Assembly: GCF_003815875.1 (NCBI RefSeq)
Contig: NZ_CP033924.1
Span: 248,001-312,000 of the forward strand
Direction: 5' to 3'
Source of the DNA: Chryseobacterium lactis
GTDB taxonomy: Bacteria > Bacteroidota > Bacteroidia > Flavobacteriales > Weeksellaceae
Length of the DNA: 64,000 bases
The position numbers and the translations under genes were made by a program. Shown here piece by piece: positions 24,520 through 33,151 of the stretch (position 1 is the first letter of the stretch; every line of letters begins with the position of its first letter). The notes beneath the pieces are model-generated. The model did not search any database and was not told the origin of the DNA. It saw only the letters and a program-made list of their open reading frames with translations.

Positions 24520-25539
24520 ATGAGTACCGAAACATTAGAAAAAGCTAAATCTGCGATTCCTGTAAAAGGGTTTCTGGATATAAAGGATATAGCAATTCCT
24601 CAAGGAGAAGAATTGGTAAAAGCAATTCTTAAGCTTAAAGAAGAAAAGAATGCTGTAATTCTTGCCCATTATTACCAGCCGGGAGAAATTCAGGATATCG
24701 CTGATTTCCTGGGTGATTCTTTACAGCTGGCAAGACAGGCAAAAGATACCAATGCTGATATGATTGTATTCTGTGGAGTACATTTCATGGCAGAAGCTGC
24801 TAAAATTCTGAACCCAACTAAAAAAGTAGTTCTTCCTGATACAATGGCTGGATGCTCTCTGGCAGACGGATGTTCCGGTGAAGGCTTGAGAAAAATGCGT
24901 GAGCAGCATCCTAATGCTTTAATTGCCACCTACATCAACTGTAATGCAGAAACCAAAGCAGAAAGTGATATCATCGTAACCAGCTCAAATGCTGAAACGG
25001 TTATTGAAGCACTTCCAACAGACAGACCGATCATTTTTGCTCCGGATAAAAACTTAGGAAGATATTTATCTAAAAAAACCGGTCGTGATATGATCCTTTG
25101 GGATGGAAGCTGTGTGGTACACGAAGCTTTCTCAATGGAAAGAATTGCTCAGCAGCTTGCAGATAATCCGGATGCAAAATTAATTGCTCACCCTGAAAGT
25201 GAAGAAGCAGTATTGAAGCTTGCCCACTTTATAGGATCCACTTCTGCCCTATTGAATTATGTGGAAAAAGACGATTGTCAAAAATTTATCATTGCTACTG
25301 AGGAGGGAATTCTTCACGAAATGAGAAAACGTGCTCCTCACAAAGAATTGATTCCGGCACTTGTTTTTGATGAAAGCTGCAATTGCTCAGAATGTTTCTA
25401 CATGAAGCGTAATACCATGGAAAAATTATACTTATGTATGAAGTATGAACTTCCTGAGATTCTGATCGACGAAGAATTACGATTGAGGGCACTAAAACCT
25501 ATTGAGGCTATGCTTGATCTTTCAAAAAGCATAAAATAA
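24520..25539 (+). CDS. nadA: Quinolinate synthase
   Basis: 339 residues. It condenses iminoaspartate and dihydroxyacetone phosphate to quinolinate for NAD synthesis and needs a [4Fe-4S] cluster. AHYYQPGEIQDIADFLGDSL is the first substrate motif; FCGVHFMAEAAKIL supplies the first cluster Cys, WDGSCVVHE the second and FDESCNCSECFYMKRNTMEKL the last Cys group (read in parts). Length and motif order are normal. No nadB or nadC is next to it. Confidence 0.96.
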   Translation: MSTETLEKAKSAIPVKGFLDIKDIAIPQGEELVKAILKLKEEKNAVILAHYYQPGEIQDIADFLGDSLQLARQAKDTNADMIVFCGVHFMAEAAKILNPTKKVVLPDTMAGCSLADGCSGEGLRKMREQHPNALIATYINCNAETKAESDIIVTSSNAETVIEALPTDRPIIFAPDKNLGRYLSKKTGRDMILWDGSCVVHEAFSMERIAQQLADNPDAKLIAHPESEEAVLKLAHFIGSTSALLNYVEKDDCQKFIIATEEGILHEMRKRAPHKELIPALVFDESCNCSECFYMKRNTMEKLYLCMKYELPEILIDEELRLRALKPIEAMLDLSKSIK

Positions 25540-25540
25540 T

Positions 25541-25572
25541 TTTTTTTCACTATTGAATATTTATTATATTTG
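25541..25572 (+). promoter_or_regulatory. Promoter of the first GG-leader peptide gene
   Basis: TATATTTG (25565-25572) is a full match to the flavobacterial minus-7 box; a T-rich stretch at 25541-25547 lies at minus-33 spacing. The start codon follows 21 bp later. Confidence 0.6.
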
Positions 25573-25593
25573 GAATCTAAACTAATAATAAAT

Positions 25594-25755
25594 ATGAAAA
25601 ATTTAAAGAGATTAAACCGAGAAAATCTTAAAAATGTAAACGGAGCCGGAGGAGGTTCTTGCAGCCGTTGCGGAATAAGTGAAATTTGCGATATAGGATG
25701 TTATGGACAGCCTGTGTGTATTCCAAAGTTGCATTACTTCCCTGTTGATTGTTAA
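25594..25755 (+). CDS. Bacteriocin-like GG-leader peptide 1
   Basis: A 53-residue precursor. The N-terminus MKNLKRLNRENLKNVNGAGG fits the short leader seen in chryseobacterial bacteriocin-like peptides: a Lys/Leu/Asn-rich helix ending in a Gly-Gly-type cleavage site. The remaining ~33 residues are Cys-rich (six Cys, e.g. SCSRCG and CDIGCYG), which suggests a secreted disulfide peptide or a modified natural product. The ATG at 25594 is chosen; an upstream TTG gives a non-leader N-terminus. It is opposite in direction to two similar genes. No exporter or maturase gene lies in the window. Activity unknown. Confidence 0.7.
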   Translation: MKNLKRLNRENLKNVNGAGGGSCSRCGISEICDIGCYGQPVCIPKLHYFPVDC

Positions 25756-25762
25756 AAAATAA

Positions 25763-25789
25763 ATAGGCTATCTCGATGAGATAGCCTAT
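25763..25789. terminator. Bidirectional terminator between peptide genes 1 and 2
   Basis: ATAGGCTATCTC and GAGATAGCCTAT form a perfect stem with a GAT loop. T-rich runs flank it on both strands (ATTTTTAG right, complement of AAAAAATAA left), so it can end both convergent genes. Confidence 0.85.
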
Positions 25790-25798
25790 ATTTTTAGT

Positions 25799-26017
25799 TT
25801 ACTTATAGAAGTCAGAATAATCAGGACCGTAACAATCTGCACTTACATCTACGCAGTTTCTGCAATTTGCAGATAACGCCCAGTAGCTCCAGCAGCTATT
25901 AGTATACTCCGGTCCTTCACCATAATTACCACCTGTAGGACATCCCCCACAACCAGATATTCCTTTACCATAGATATTCTTTAAGCTGGATTTTGATAAT
26001 TTTTTAATTGTTTTCAT
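25799..26017 (-). CDS. Bacteriocin-like GG-leader peptide 2
   Basis: A 72-residue precursor. The leader MKTIKKLSKSSLKNIYGKG is of the same type as peptides 1 and 3 but has GKG where GG-type sites stand. The core is rich in Cys (seven), Gly and Tyr: CGGCPTGG, SCWSYWAL, CRNC, CYGPDYSDFYK. It probably shares an export route with the neighbours. Role unknown. Confidence 0.65.
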   Translation of the reverse strand: MKTIKKLSKSSLKNIYGKGISGCGGCPTGGNYGEGPEYTNSCWSYWALSANCRNCVDVSADCYGPDYSDFYK

Positions 26018-26084
26018 ATTATTTTAGTTTTTTAAATTATAAATAAAGAGCATTCTTTTACAGTACTCTTTTATGATAAATAAA

Positions 26085-26279
26085 TTAAAAAGGTTCAAAA
26101 CATTCCCAGCTAGCCAACACTCTTTTTTTACAGCATTCAGAAAGGGCTGCAAAGTCTCCGCATGATTTTTGTTCATTTGGTCCATATGGACCGTCTGGGC
26201 AAGTTTCATTACAATTTCCGATTCCACCACCGTTGATTGATTTTAAGCTCAATCTGCTCATTTTTTTTGAATTTTTCAT
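26085..26279 (-). CDS. Bacteriocin-like GG-leader peptide 3
   Basis: A 64-residue precursor: leader MKNSKKMSRLSLKSINGGG with a clear double-glycine site, then a core with six Cys (CNETCPDG, CGDF, ECCKKR, CFEPF). Its promoter lies at 26305-26336. It has a different core from peptides 1 and 2, while leader spacing is alike. It may be transcribed together with peptide 2, which follows on the same strand after 67 bp. Confidence 0.68.
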   Translation of the reverse strand: MKNSKKMSRLSLKSINGGGIGNCNETCPDGPYGPNEQKSCGDFAALSECCKKRVLASWECFEPF

Positions 26280-26304
26280 GATTTTTTTGTTATAGTTCAG
26301 ATGA

Positions 26305-26336
26305 TAAATGTAGGATTTTTAGTTAGTTAATACAAA
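26305..26336 (-). promoter_or_regulatory. Promoter of GG-leader peptide gene 3
   Basis: On the minus strand TTTG (26336-26333) and TACATTTA (26312-26305) are spaced by 20 bp, which fits the flavobacterial pattern with one mismatch in the minus-7 box. Confidence 0.55.
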
Positions 26337-26390
26337 TAATCTATTAATTACTTCTCTATAATAAGAGTTACAATAATTATTTTAAAAACC

Positions 26391-26420
26391 CTTGCTATTT
26401 CAAAATAATTTGTACATTTG
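26391..26420 (+). promoter_or_regulatory. Promoter of the threonine operon
   Basis: CTTG (26391-26394) and TACATTTG (26413-26420) with an 18-bp spacer. The leader peptide ATG at 26431 is only 10 bp after the minus-7 box, so the message would start within a few bases of that codon. Confidence 0.65.
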
Positions 26421-26430
26421 TTCTTTAACA

Positions 26431-26532
26431 ATGAGTTTATTAAGAAACATATCTGATATTTCTGCTCTGAAATCACCTATTTCAGGCATATCTTCTGTTT
26501 CTACAATTACAACTACAACAACTACCCCATAA
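26431..26532 (+). CDS. Threonine operon leader peptide (33 codons)
   Basis: A short frame placed between the operon promoter and thrA. The last nine residues before the stop read TITTTTTTP, seven of them Thr, and the peptide holds five Ile codons in all. This is the classic layout of an amino-acid attenuator: ribosome stalling on Thr or Ile codons when charged tRNA is scarce would change the fold of the RNA that follows. I know of such thr leaders in other bacteria; assignment here rests on sequence and position. Too short for usual gene finders. Confidence 0.8.
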   Translation: MSLLRNISDISALKSPISGISSVSTITTTTTTP

Positions 26533-26537
26533 CGGGG
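26524..26537 (+). promoter_or_regulatory. Attenuator hairpin overlapping the leader stop
   Basis: ACCCC and GGGGT pair around ATAAC, with the leader stop codon in the loop. A translating or stalled ribosome would decide if this stem forms. It could be the switch partner of the hairpin at 26568-26587. Confidence 0.5.
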
Positions 26538-26567
26538 TAAATTTTCACATATTATTTTGGGCTCCTG

Positions 26568-26587
26568 TACTCTTTTTCTAAAGAGTA
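26568..26587 (+). terminator. Leader terminator hairpin upstream of thrA
   Basis: TACTCTTT and AAAGAGTA form a perfect 8-bp stem with a TTCT loop; the T-rich run (CTTCCTTTTTATTC) comes 7 bp later. It lies 37 bp before thrA. The weak run placement means the stop may be partial, as an attenuator needs. Confidence 0.5.
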
Positions 26588-26624
26588 AACACTTCCTTTT
26601 TATTCAATCTCAAATAAATAATTG

Positions 26625-29075
26625 ATGAAAATTTTAAAATTCGGCGGAACTTCCGTCGCCAACTCACAGAATATTTTACTGGTCGAAAAAATTATAAAAA
26701 AAGAATCTCTGCAAAATAGAATTGTAGTCATTGTATCGGCATTGCATGGTGTTACTGACCAACTGATCAAAGCGGCTGAATATGCTGCTGCTAAAGATGA
26801 TTCTTATGTATCAATCATTAAAAACCTTGAAGAAAAACATCTGCAACTGGTCAAGGAACTGATCCCTGTTTTAGAACAGAGTTCATGGCTAAGCTTTGTT
26901 AAAAAGCACTTTAACGATATCGAAGATTTATACAACGGGATTTTTGTTCTGGGTGAGCTTACTGACAGAACAAAAGATAAAATTACTTCATACGGTGAAT
27001 TTTTATCTTCCAACATTATCGCCGCAAGACTTCAATATCAGAATCTGGATTGTACATGGATGGATTCTTCACAGCTAATCAGAACAGACAGCCACTTTAC
27101 CCAGGCGAAAGTACATATTGATCTCACTGAAAAAAATATCCAACAGTACCTGGATATTCATCCTAATCAAATTATCATTGGCCCTGGTTTCATTGCTCAG
27201 GACGAAAAAAACAATATAACCACCTTGGGAAGAGGTGGCTCGGATTATACAGCGGCTCTTATTGCTGCTGCCATTCAAGCAGAAGAACTTCAGATATGGA
27301 CCGATGTAAGCGGAATGATGACTGCTGATCCACGTCTTGCATCACATGCCAAACCAATCTCAGAAATATTGTATCATGAAGCTATGGAACTGTCGCATTT
27401 TGGAGCAAAAGTTCTCTATCCGCCATCCATTCAACCCGTCATGACAAAACACATTGATCTTAAAATCAAAAATACTTTTGATCCGGATGCTCATGGGACA
27501 TTGGTTTCTCATCGTCTGAAAAGTTCAGAAAATGAAAAAAAACAAATTGTGGTGGGAATTTCAAATATGAGTCATATTGCTTTACTTACTTTAGAAGGAA
27601 GTGGAATGGTGGGAATTCCCGGCATTTCTGCAAAATTGTTTCAGGGACTTCAGCATGGGAATATCAATGTGATCCTGATTACACAAGGATCTTCAGAACA
27701 TTCTATTACCATTGCTATTCATGAAAAAGATAGGCAGGCTGCCGAGCATGTCATTAATGCTTCATTTGCAGATGATATCAGTTTAAAAAGAATTTCTCCC
27801 GTAAAGATTGAAACTGGACTTTCCATTGTGGCACTTGTGGGAGAAAACATGAAAAGCAGAAGCGGAGTAAGTGCTAAAATGTTTGGATGCCTGGGAAATA
27901 ATGGGATCAACATCAGAACAATTGCACAGGGATCTTCCGAAAGAAATATCAGCATTGTCATCTCTGAAAAAGATACCCGAAAAGCAGTCAATATTCTGCA
28001 TGAAGAATTTTTTGAATCGGAAATTAAACAAGTACATCTTTATATTTGTGGAACCGGTAACGTAGGCTCAAAATTGATCCGGCAGATCTATGATCAAAAT
28101 CAATATTTGAGAGAAAACCTTCTCATCAACCTGAGAATAGCCGGACTTTCCAATAGCCGTAAAATGCTGTTTTCTGATCAGGGAATCTCCCCGGAAGATT
28201 ATATCACCTGGAATGAAAACGGCCACGAAGCTTCAGTACACGATTTTGCACAGGAAATTATATCCCGGAACCTAAGAAACTCTGTCTTCATAGATATTAC
28301 AGCAAGCTCCGAAATTCCGAAAGTGTATGAAGGTTTATTAAAAAGGAGTATCAATATTGTAGCCTGTAATAAAATTGCAGCTTCATCAGATTTTGACAAT
28401 TATAAAACATTAAAGGATACCGCCAGAAATCACAACTGCAATTTCCACTTTGAAACCAATGTGGGAGCTGGCCTTCCCGTAATAGGAACCATTAATGATC
28501 TGATTAAAAGCGGAGATAAAATAACTTCTCTTGAAGCGGTACTTAGTGGAACCTTAAACTTTGTCTTCAATAATTATGATGGAAGCCGAATGTTTTCTGA
28601 AGTGGTAGCTCAGGCACAAAAGGAAGGCTATACAGAGCCGGATCCAAGACTCGACCTATCCGGAACTGATGTCGCCCGTAAAATTTTAATTCTTGCCAGA
28701 GAAGCTGGATATTCCCTTCAATTTGACGAAATTGAAAACGTAGGATTTCTTCCTGAAGCCTGCATGCTGGGAAGTGTAGACAACTTCTATGAAAAACTTA
28801 CAGAACATGAAGACCATTTTAAAAAACTATGGTCAGACGCCCAGAGAGAAGGTAAAATATTGAAATATGTAGCTGAATTTAAAGATGGAAAAGCAAAAGT
28901 TGGTCTTCAGCATGTTTCTCCGGAAAGCGATCTCTTCCACCTGTACGGAAAAGACAATATTGTTATTTTCAAAACATTGAGGTATTCTGAGCAACCATTG
29001 GTTGTAAAAGGCGCCGGTGCAGGTGCCGAAGTGACCGCAAGTGGAATTTTCGCAGATATTATCCGTTCCGTTTAA
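26625..29075 (+). CDS. thrA: Bifunctional aspartate kinase / homoserine dehydrogenase
   Basis: 816 residues. N-terminal aspartokinase (KFGGTSVAN at residues 4-12, and GRGGSDYTA further on) phosphorylates aspartate; two ACT-type regulatory domains follow (about 305-460, with VGIPGISAKLFQGL and RSGVSAKMFGCLG); the C-terminal part (about 465-816) is homoserine dehydrogenase with the NAD(P) loop GTGNVGSKLI. It catalyses steps one and three of threonine/methionine synthesis. The ATG at 26625 is used; a TTG three bases earlier is in frame. First structural gene after the leader. ThrA proteins are often inhibited by threonine through the ACT domains. Confidence 0.96.
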   Translation: MKILKFGGTSVANSQNILLVEKIIKKESLQNRIVVIVSALHGVTDQLIKAAEYAAAKDDSYVSIIKNLEEKHLQLVKELIPVLEQSSWLSFVKKHFNDIEDLYNGIFVLGELTDRTKDKITSYGEFLSSNIIAARLQYQNLDCTWMDSSQLIRTDSHFTQAKVHIDLTEKNIQQYLDIHPNQIIIGPGFIAQDEKNNITTLGRGGSDYTAALIAAAIQAEELQIWTDVSGMMTADPRLASHAKPISEILYHEAMELSHFGAKVLYPPSIQPVMTKHIDLKIKNTFDPDAHGTLVSHRLKSSENEKKQIVVGISNMSHIALLTLEGSGMVGIPGISAKLFQGLQHGNINVILITQGSSEHSITIAIHEKDRQAAEHVINASFADDISLKRISPVKIETGLSIVALVGENMKSRSGVSAKMFGCLGNNGINIRTIAQGSSERNISIVISEKDTRKAVNILHEEFFESEIKQVHLYICGTGNVGSKLIRQIYDQNQYLRENLLINLRIAGLSNSRKMLFSDQGISPEDYITWNENGHEASVHDFAQEIISRNLRNSVFIDITASSEIPKVYEGLLKRSINIVACNKIAASSDFDNYKTLKDTARNHNCNFHFETNVGAGLPVIGTINDLIKSGDKITSLEAVLSGTLNFVFNNYDGSRMFSEVVAQAQKEGYTEPDPRLDLSGTDVARKILILAREAGYSLQFDEIENVGFLPEACMLGSVDNFYEKLTEHEDHFKKLWSDAQREGKILKYVAEFKDGKAKVGLQHVSPESDLFHLYGKDNIVIFKTLRYSEQPLVVKGAGAGAEVTASGIFADIIRSV

Positions 29076-29088
29076 AAAACAAAAAAAT

Positions 29089-30015
29089 ATGAAAAAAGTA
29101 AAACTAAAAGTCCCGGCCACCGTTGCCAATCTGGTATGCGGGTTTGATATCCTGGGAATGGCCATCCATGAGCCTTACGATGAAATGGAAATCAAATTGC
29201 TTGACATCCCCGAAATCATTATAAAACATGTGGATTCCTTTGGACTTCCTGAAGAAGCTTCAAAAAATGTTGCCGGCGTGGTTCTTCAAAAAATTCACGA
29301 ACACCTTAAACTTACTACCGGATTTGAGGTAACGATCCGAAAACATATCAAACCGGGAAGCGGGCTCGGCTCCAGTGCGGCAAGTGCCGCCGGAGCCGCC
29401 TTTGGAGCCAATGTATTATTGGGAAATATTTTATCTGATGATGAAATGATTCATTTTGCCATGTTTGGGGAGGAACTGGCATCCGGAGTACGCCATGCAG
29501 ACAATATTGCACCCTGTATTTACGGAGGTATCACACTGGTGAAATCCACGGTTCCAATTGATATTATTCCACTGAATACTCCTGACTTATTTGTCGCAGC
29601 AGTACATCCTCAGGTTGAGGTAAAAACATCAGATTCAAGGCAGATTTTAAAGAAAACTATCCCTATGAAAAGTGCGGTAGAACAATGGGGAAACATTGCA
29701 GGACTCATAGCCGGAATAGAAAAAAATGATTTCTCTTTGATCGGAAGAAGTCTGAACGATGTGATTGTAGAACCTATACGGAGTATTTTAATTCCAAAAT
29801 TTGATGAGATCAAAACAAAAAGCCTGCAAATCGGTGCGCTTGGAGGAGGAATTTCAGGATCCGGGCCTTCCATCTTTATGCTTGCAGAAAAAAAAGAAAC
29901 GGCTGAAAAAATAGCCCATCTCATGAAATCTGTTTACAATCAGATGGAGATTGAAAGCTATACCTACGTTTCAAAAATAAATCCGACAGGAATTGAAATT
30001 ATTGAAGAATCATAA
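29089..30015 (+). CDS. thrB: Homoserine kinase
   Basis: 308 residues, start at ATG 29089, 13 bp after thrA (an earlier start would overlap thrA). A GHMP kinase: KVPATVANLVCGFDILGMA at the N-terminus and the ATP loop PGSGLGSSAASAAGAA (about residues 83-98). GALGGGISGSGPSIF is the third GHMP motif. It phosphorylates homoserine for ThrC. Second gene of the operon. Confidence 0.95.
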   Translation: MKKVKLKVPATVANLVCGFDILGMAIHEPYDEMEIKLLDIPEIIIKHVDSFGLPEEASKNVAGVVLQKIHEHLKLTTGFEVTIRKHIKPGSGLGSSAASAAGAAFGANVLLGNILSDDEMIHFAMFGEELASGVRHADNIAPCIYGGITLVKSTVPIDIIPLNTPDLFVAAVHPQVEVKTSDSRQILKKTIPMKSAVEQWGNIAGLIAGIEKNDFSLIGRSLNDVIVEPIRSILIPKFDEIKTKSLQIGALGGGISGSGPSIFMLAEKKETAEKIAHLMKSVYNQMEIESYTYVSKINPTGIEIIEES

Positions 30016-30035
30016 AATAATCCACATAAAAAATA

Positions 30036-31340
30036 ATGAAATATTATAATTTAAAAGACAAGTTTGAAGCGGTCGATTTCAAGACAGCAACTATAAAAAG
30101 CCAAGGTAAAGACAAAGGTTTATTTTTCCCTGAAAATATTCCTCAGTTTGAAGAAGATTTTATAACCAATCTGTCTCAATACTCTGATCAGGAAATTGCT
30201 TACCGTTGTATGAAAGACTTTGTAGGGGATGAAATTCCTTCCGAAGTATTACAGACCATTGTTGATGAAACAGTGAATTTTGAAATTCCTTTAAAAAAAA
30301 TAAATGATACCATTTCCGTTTTAGAGCTTTTTCACGGACCTACACTGGCGTTTAAAGATATTGGCGCCCGGTTCATGAGCCGGTGCCTGTCTTATTTTTT
30401 AAAGGATCAAAATAAAAAAGTAACTGTTTTAGTGGCAACTTCAGGAGATACCGGCGGCGCAGTTGCCCATGGATTCTATGATCTTCCTGGAATTGAAGTT
30501 GTCATCCTTTATCCAAAAAACAGGGTCAGCCATGTTCAGGAAAAACAACTGACTGCTTTGGGCAAAAATATCTTTGCCCTGGAAGTCAACGGAAGTTTCG
30601 ATGATTGTCAAAACCTTGTTAAACAAGCATTTTCTGATGAGGAAATAAATAACAGGCTATTTCTGACTTCGGCAAACTCTATTAATATTGCGAGATGGCT
30701 TCCACAACAGATATATTATTTATTAGCATTAAAGCAATGGCAGTCAATTGAACAAAAAGCACCTGTTATTTGTGTTCCGAGTGGTAATTTTGGTAATATT
30801 TGCGCAGGACTTCTGGCTCATTTCAGGGGACTTCCGGCAGAACATTTTATTGCCGCCTGTAATTCAAATGATATCATTCCCGAATATTTACAGACTAAAA
30901 ATTTTAAACCAAAAGAAGCTTTGCCCACCTTATCCAATGCTATGGATGTGGGAAATCCAAGTAATTTTGTAAGAATTCTGGAACTCTTCGGGCATCAATT
31001 TGATTCATTTAAAAATAAAGTTTCAGCCTACTCCACTGATGACACAGACACAATGAATACCATTAAAGAAGTTTATAAAAAATACAATTATATTCTTGAT
31101 CCGCATACTGCCGTAGCCTTTGCCTCCCTGAAGCAATATCTGGAGGAAAATCCGGATAAAAAGGGGTTTATCCTGGGAACCGCTCATCCTGTAAAATTCC
31201 CGGAAGCAGTAGAAAAGGCAATACATCTGGAAATCGATATTCCGGAAGCATTAAATGACTTAATGACAAAGGAGAAAAAAACTGTAGAAATAAATCCAGA
31301 TTTTGAAGAATTAAGACGATTTTTGCTTCATCAAAATTAA
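30036..31340 (+). CDS. thrC: Threonine synthase
   Basis: 434 residues of the pyridoxal-phosphate fold type II. FHGPTLAFKDIGARFMSR holds the cofactor Lys (about residue 108), and VATSGDTGGAVAHGF binds the cofactor phosphate. It converts O-phosphohomoserine to threonine. 20 bp after thrB. The order leader-thrA-thrB-thrC is complete and all three genes look intact. Confidence 0.96.
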   Translation: MKYYNLKDKFEAVDFKTATIKSQGKDKGLFFPENIPQFEEDFITNLSQYSDQEIAYRCMKDFVGDEIPSEVLQTIVDETVNFEIPLKKINDTISVLELFHGPTLAFKDIGARFMSRCLSYFLKDQNKKVTVLVATSGDTGGAVAHGFYDLPGIEVVILYPKNRVSHVQEKQLTALGKNIFALEVNGSFDDCQNLVKQAFSDEEINNRLFLTSANSINIARWLPQQIYYLLALKQWQSIEQKAPVICVPSGNFGNICAGLLAHFRGLPAEHFIAACNSNDIIPEYLQTKNFKPKEALPTLSNAMDVGNPSNFVRILELFGHQFDSFKNKVSAYSTDDTDTMNTIKEVYKKYNYILDPHTAVAFASLKQYLEENPDKKGFILGTAHPVKFPEAVEKAIHLEIDIPEALNDLMTKEKKTVEINPDFEELRRFLLHQN

Positions 31341-31345
31341 AAACA

Positions 31346-31714
31346 ATGAGCAAAATATATCTTGAAGATGTAAAAATATATGCCTATCATGGAGTTCTGC
31401 CTGAAGAAAATATTATAGGAACCTATTATATTATCAATGCGGAACTTCATACCGATCTCTGGAAAGCATCAGAATCCGATGATCTTAATGATACGATAAG
31501 CTACGCAGACATCAATGATATCCTTCATCAGGAGATGAAAATAAAATCAAAACTTCTGGAACATGTAGCAGGTAGAATTATTTCAAAAATTTATAATAGC
31601 TTTCCACAGATTGATTATATTAAGCTTAAAATCACAAAAACTGCCCCACCGATGCAGGGAGAGATGAAAGGAGCCAGCATTGAACTGGAAAAAAGTTTTA
31701 AGCCTGAAAATTAA
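31346..31714 (+). CDS. folB: Dihydroneopterin aldolase
   Basis: 122 residues, the usual length. It cleaves dihydroneopterin to hydroxymethyl-dihydropterin in folate synthesis. LEDVKIYAYHGVLPEENIIG has the tyrosine/histidine active-site segment, and TISYADINDI and KLKITKTAPPMQGEMKGASI are further family marks. It starts 5 bp after the thrC stop and so is very likely read from the thr promoter; no functional link to threonine is needed. Confidence 0.93.
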   Translation: MSKIYLEDVKIYAYHGVLPEENIIGTYYIINAELHTDLWKASESDDLNDTISYADINDILHQEMKIKSKLLEHVAGRIISKIYNSFPQIDYIKLKITKTAPPMQGEMKGASIELEKSFKPEN

Positions 31715-31747
31715 ATTCTTATTTTCGTTCTATAAAAAATATACAAA

Positions 31748-33112
31748 TTGAAATTCGTTAAAATATTATTTTTAGTTACCTGTATCAACGTTTTTGGACA
31801 AACCGGTGTTGATAATCAATTAGCCCATTACAATTTTCCAAAAATCAGATCGAGTATTACAATGCCTGTAACGATTCCACTTTCGGAACTGAGTAATATG
31901 GTTAATGCTTCTGTGAAAGATCTGATTTATCAGGACGATTCTTATACAGATAACAATAACGACCAGTTCAAGGTAAAAGTATGGAAAACAAGACCCATTC
32001 GCCTGGTTGGAGGTACCAGTCAAAATCTTTTGATTGAAGTTCCTTTAAAAATATGGGCAGAGAAAGGAATAGGAACTCTGGGTGTATACACCTATCAGAA
32101 TACCACTTTTGAAACGGTCATGTCTTTCAACACTACGGTAAGTTTTAAAAACAACTGGACAATTACTACCACTACCCGTCCCAATGGTTTCAGATGGGTC
32201 ACAAAACCCGTTCTGGATTATGGAAAAATTCAGATTCCAATCACTCCAATTGTTGAAAAGAATCTGAAAGAGCAACAGGAAAAGTTCTGCAAAACGATTG
32301 ATCAGCAAATGGCTACCCAATTAAACTTCCAGCAGTATGCCGTAATGGCCTGGAATACTTTTTTACAACCGTTCAATATTTCAGAAGAATATAATACCTG
32401 GTTGAAAATAAGCCCTGTCGGAGTTAATATTACTCCGTTAAAATTCTATGGAAACCAGATCACGGCTACCCTTGGGCTTGATATCTACTCCGAAACTTTT
32501 ACAGGAAATAAGCCGGGAGCTTCTTTACCGGTAACTTCAGCTGCCAATTTTAATTTTTCCCCTACTGTGGCGGATCGTTTTGTATTGCAGACTACGGCCA
32601 ATATTCCTTTTACAGAAGCAAGTGGTATGGCCAGAAAAACTTTTTTAAATAAAGAATTTGATATTCGTGATTCCAAGGTTAAAGTGACAGACATCAGGGT
32701 ATATGGTGTTGACAACAGAGTTGTGATTGAAGCCCAGACGGACGGTTATATTAAGGGAACATCCATTATTTCGGGAATTCCGGTTTATGATGAAGCAAAA
32801 AGGAAAATCGTTTTGTCTGATACGAAATTTAAACTCAAGACGACCAATATTCTGCAGAAAACCGCATCTCTCCTGTTTCAGGGAAAAATCGTAAAAATGA
32901 TTGAAGAAGAATACGGAATTCCAACTCAGGAATTGGAAGAAGCATCAAGGAAAAGTATTGAAGACGCATTCAACAAAGAATATTACAAAGGTTTAAAAAT
33001 GACCGGAAAAGTTTTCAACCTCAAACCCAGCAAAATTCTATTGAGCGATACCGGTATCACAGCGGTCATTGACACCAATGCAGCTTTAAAATTACTTGTT
33101 AATGGATTTTAA
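31748..33112 (+). CDS. DUF4403 family protein (secreted or lipid-side, beta-rich)
   Basis: 454 residues with a signal peptide (about 1-18, ending VFGQ). The body shows the DUF4403 features: repeated TITTTTRPNGFRWVTKPVLDYG-like strand pairs and the KISPVGVNITPLKFYGNQI segment in the middle. The family occurs in Bacteroidetes and has a tubular lipid-binding-like fold in predictions, with unknown function. Start is TTG, without an alternative ATG near the signal peptide. Co-directional with folB and RDD genes (gap 33 and 39 bp). Confidence 0.78.
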   Translation: MKFVKILFLVTCINVFGQTGVDNQLAHYNFPKIRSSITMPVTIPLSELSNMVNASVKDLIYQDDSYTDNNNDQFKVKVWKTRPIRLVGGTSQNLLIEVPLKIWAEKGIGTLGVYTYQNTTFETVMSFNTTVSFKNNWTITTTTRPNGFRWVTKPVLDYGKIQIPITPIVEKNLKEQQEKFCKTIDQQMATQLNFQQYAVMAWNTFLQPFNISEEYNTWLKISPVGVNITPLKFYGNQITATLGLDIYSETFTGNKPGASLPVTSAANFNFSPTVADRFVLQTTANIPFTEASGMARKTFLNKEFDIRDSKVKVTDIRVYGVDNRVVIEAQTDGYIKGTSIISGIPVYDEAKRKIVLSDTKFKLKTTNILQKTASLLFQGKIVKMIEEEYGIPTQELEEASRKSIEDAFNKEYYKGLKMTGKVFNLKPSKILLSDTGITAVIDTNAALKLLVNGF

Positions 33113-33151
33113 AATTTAAACTAAAAAACTAAGCATCAACTAATAACCACC

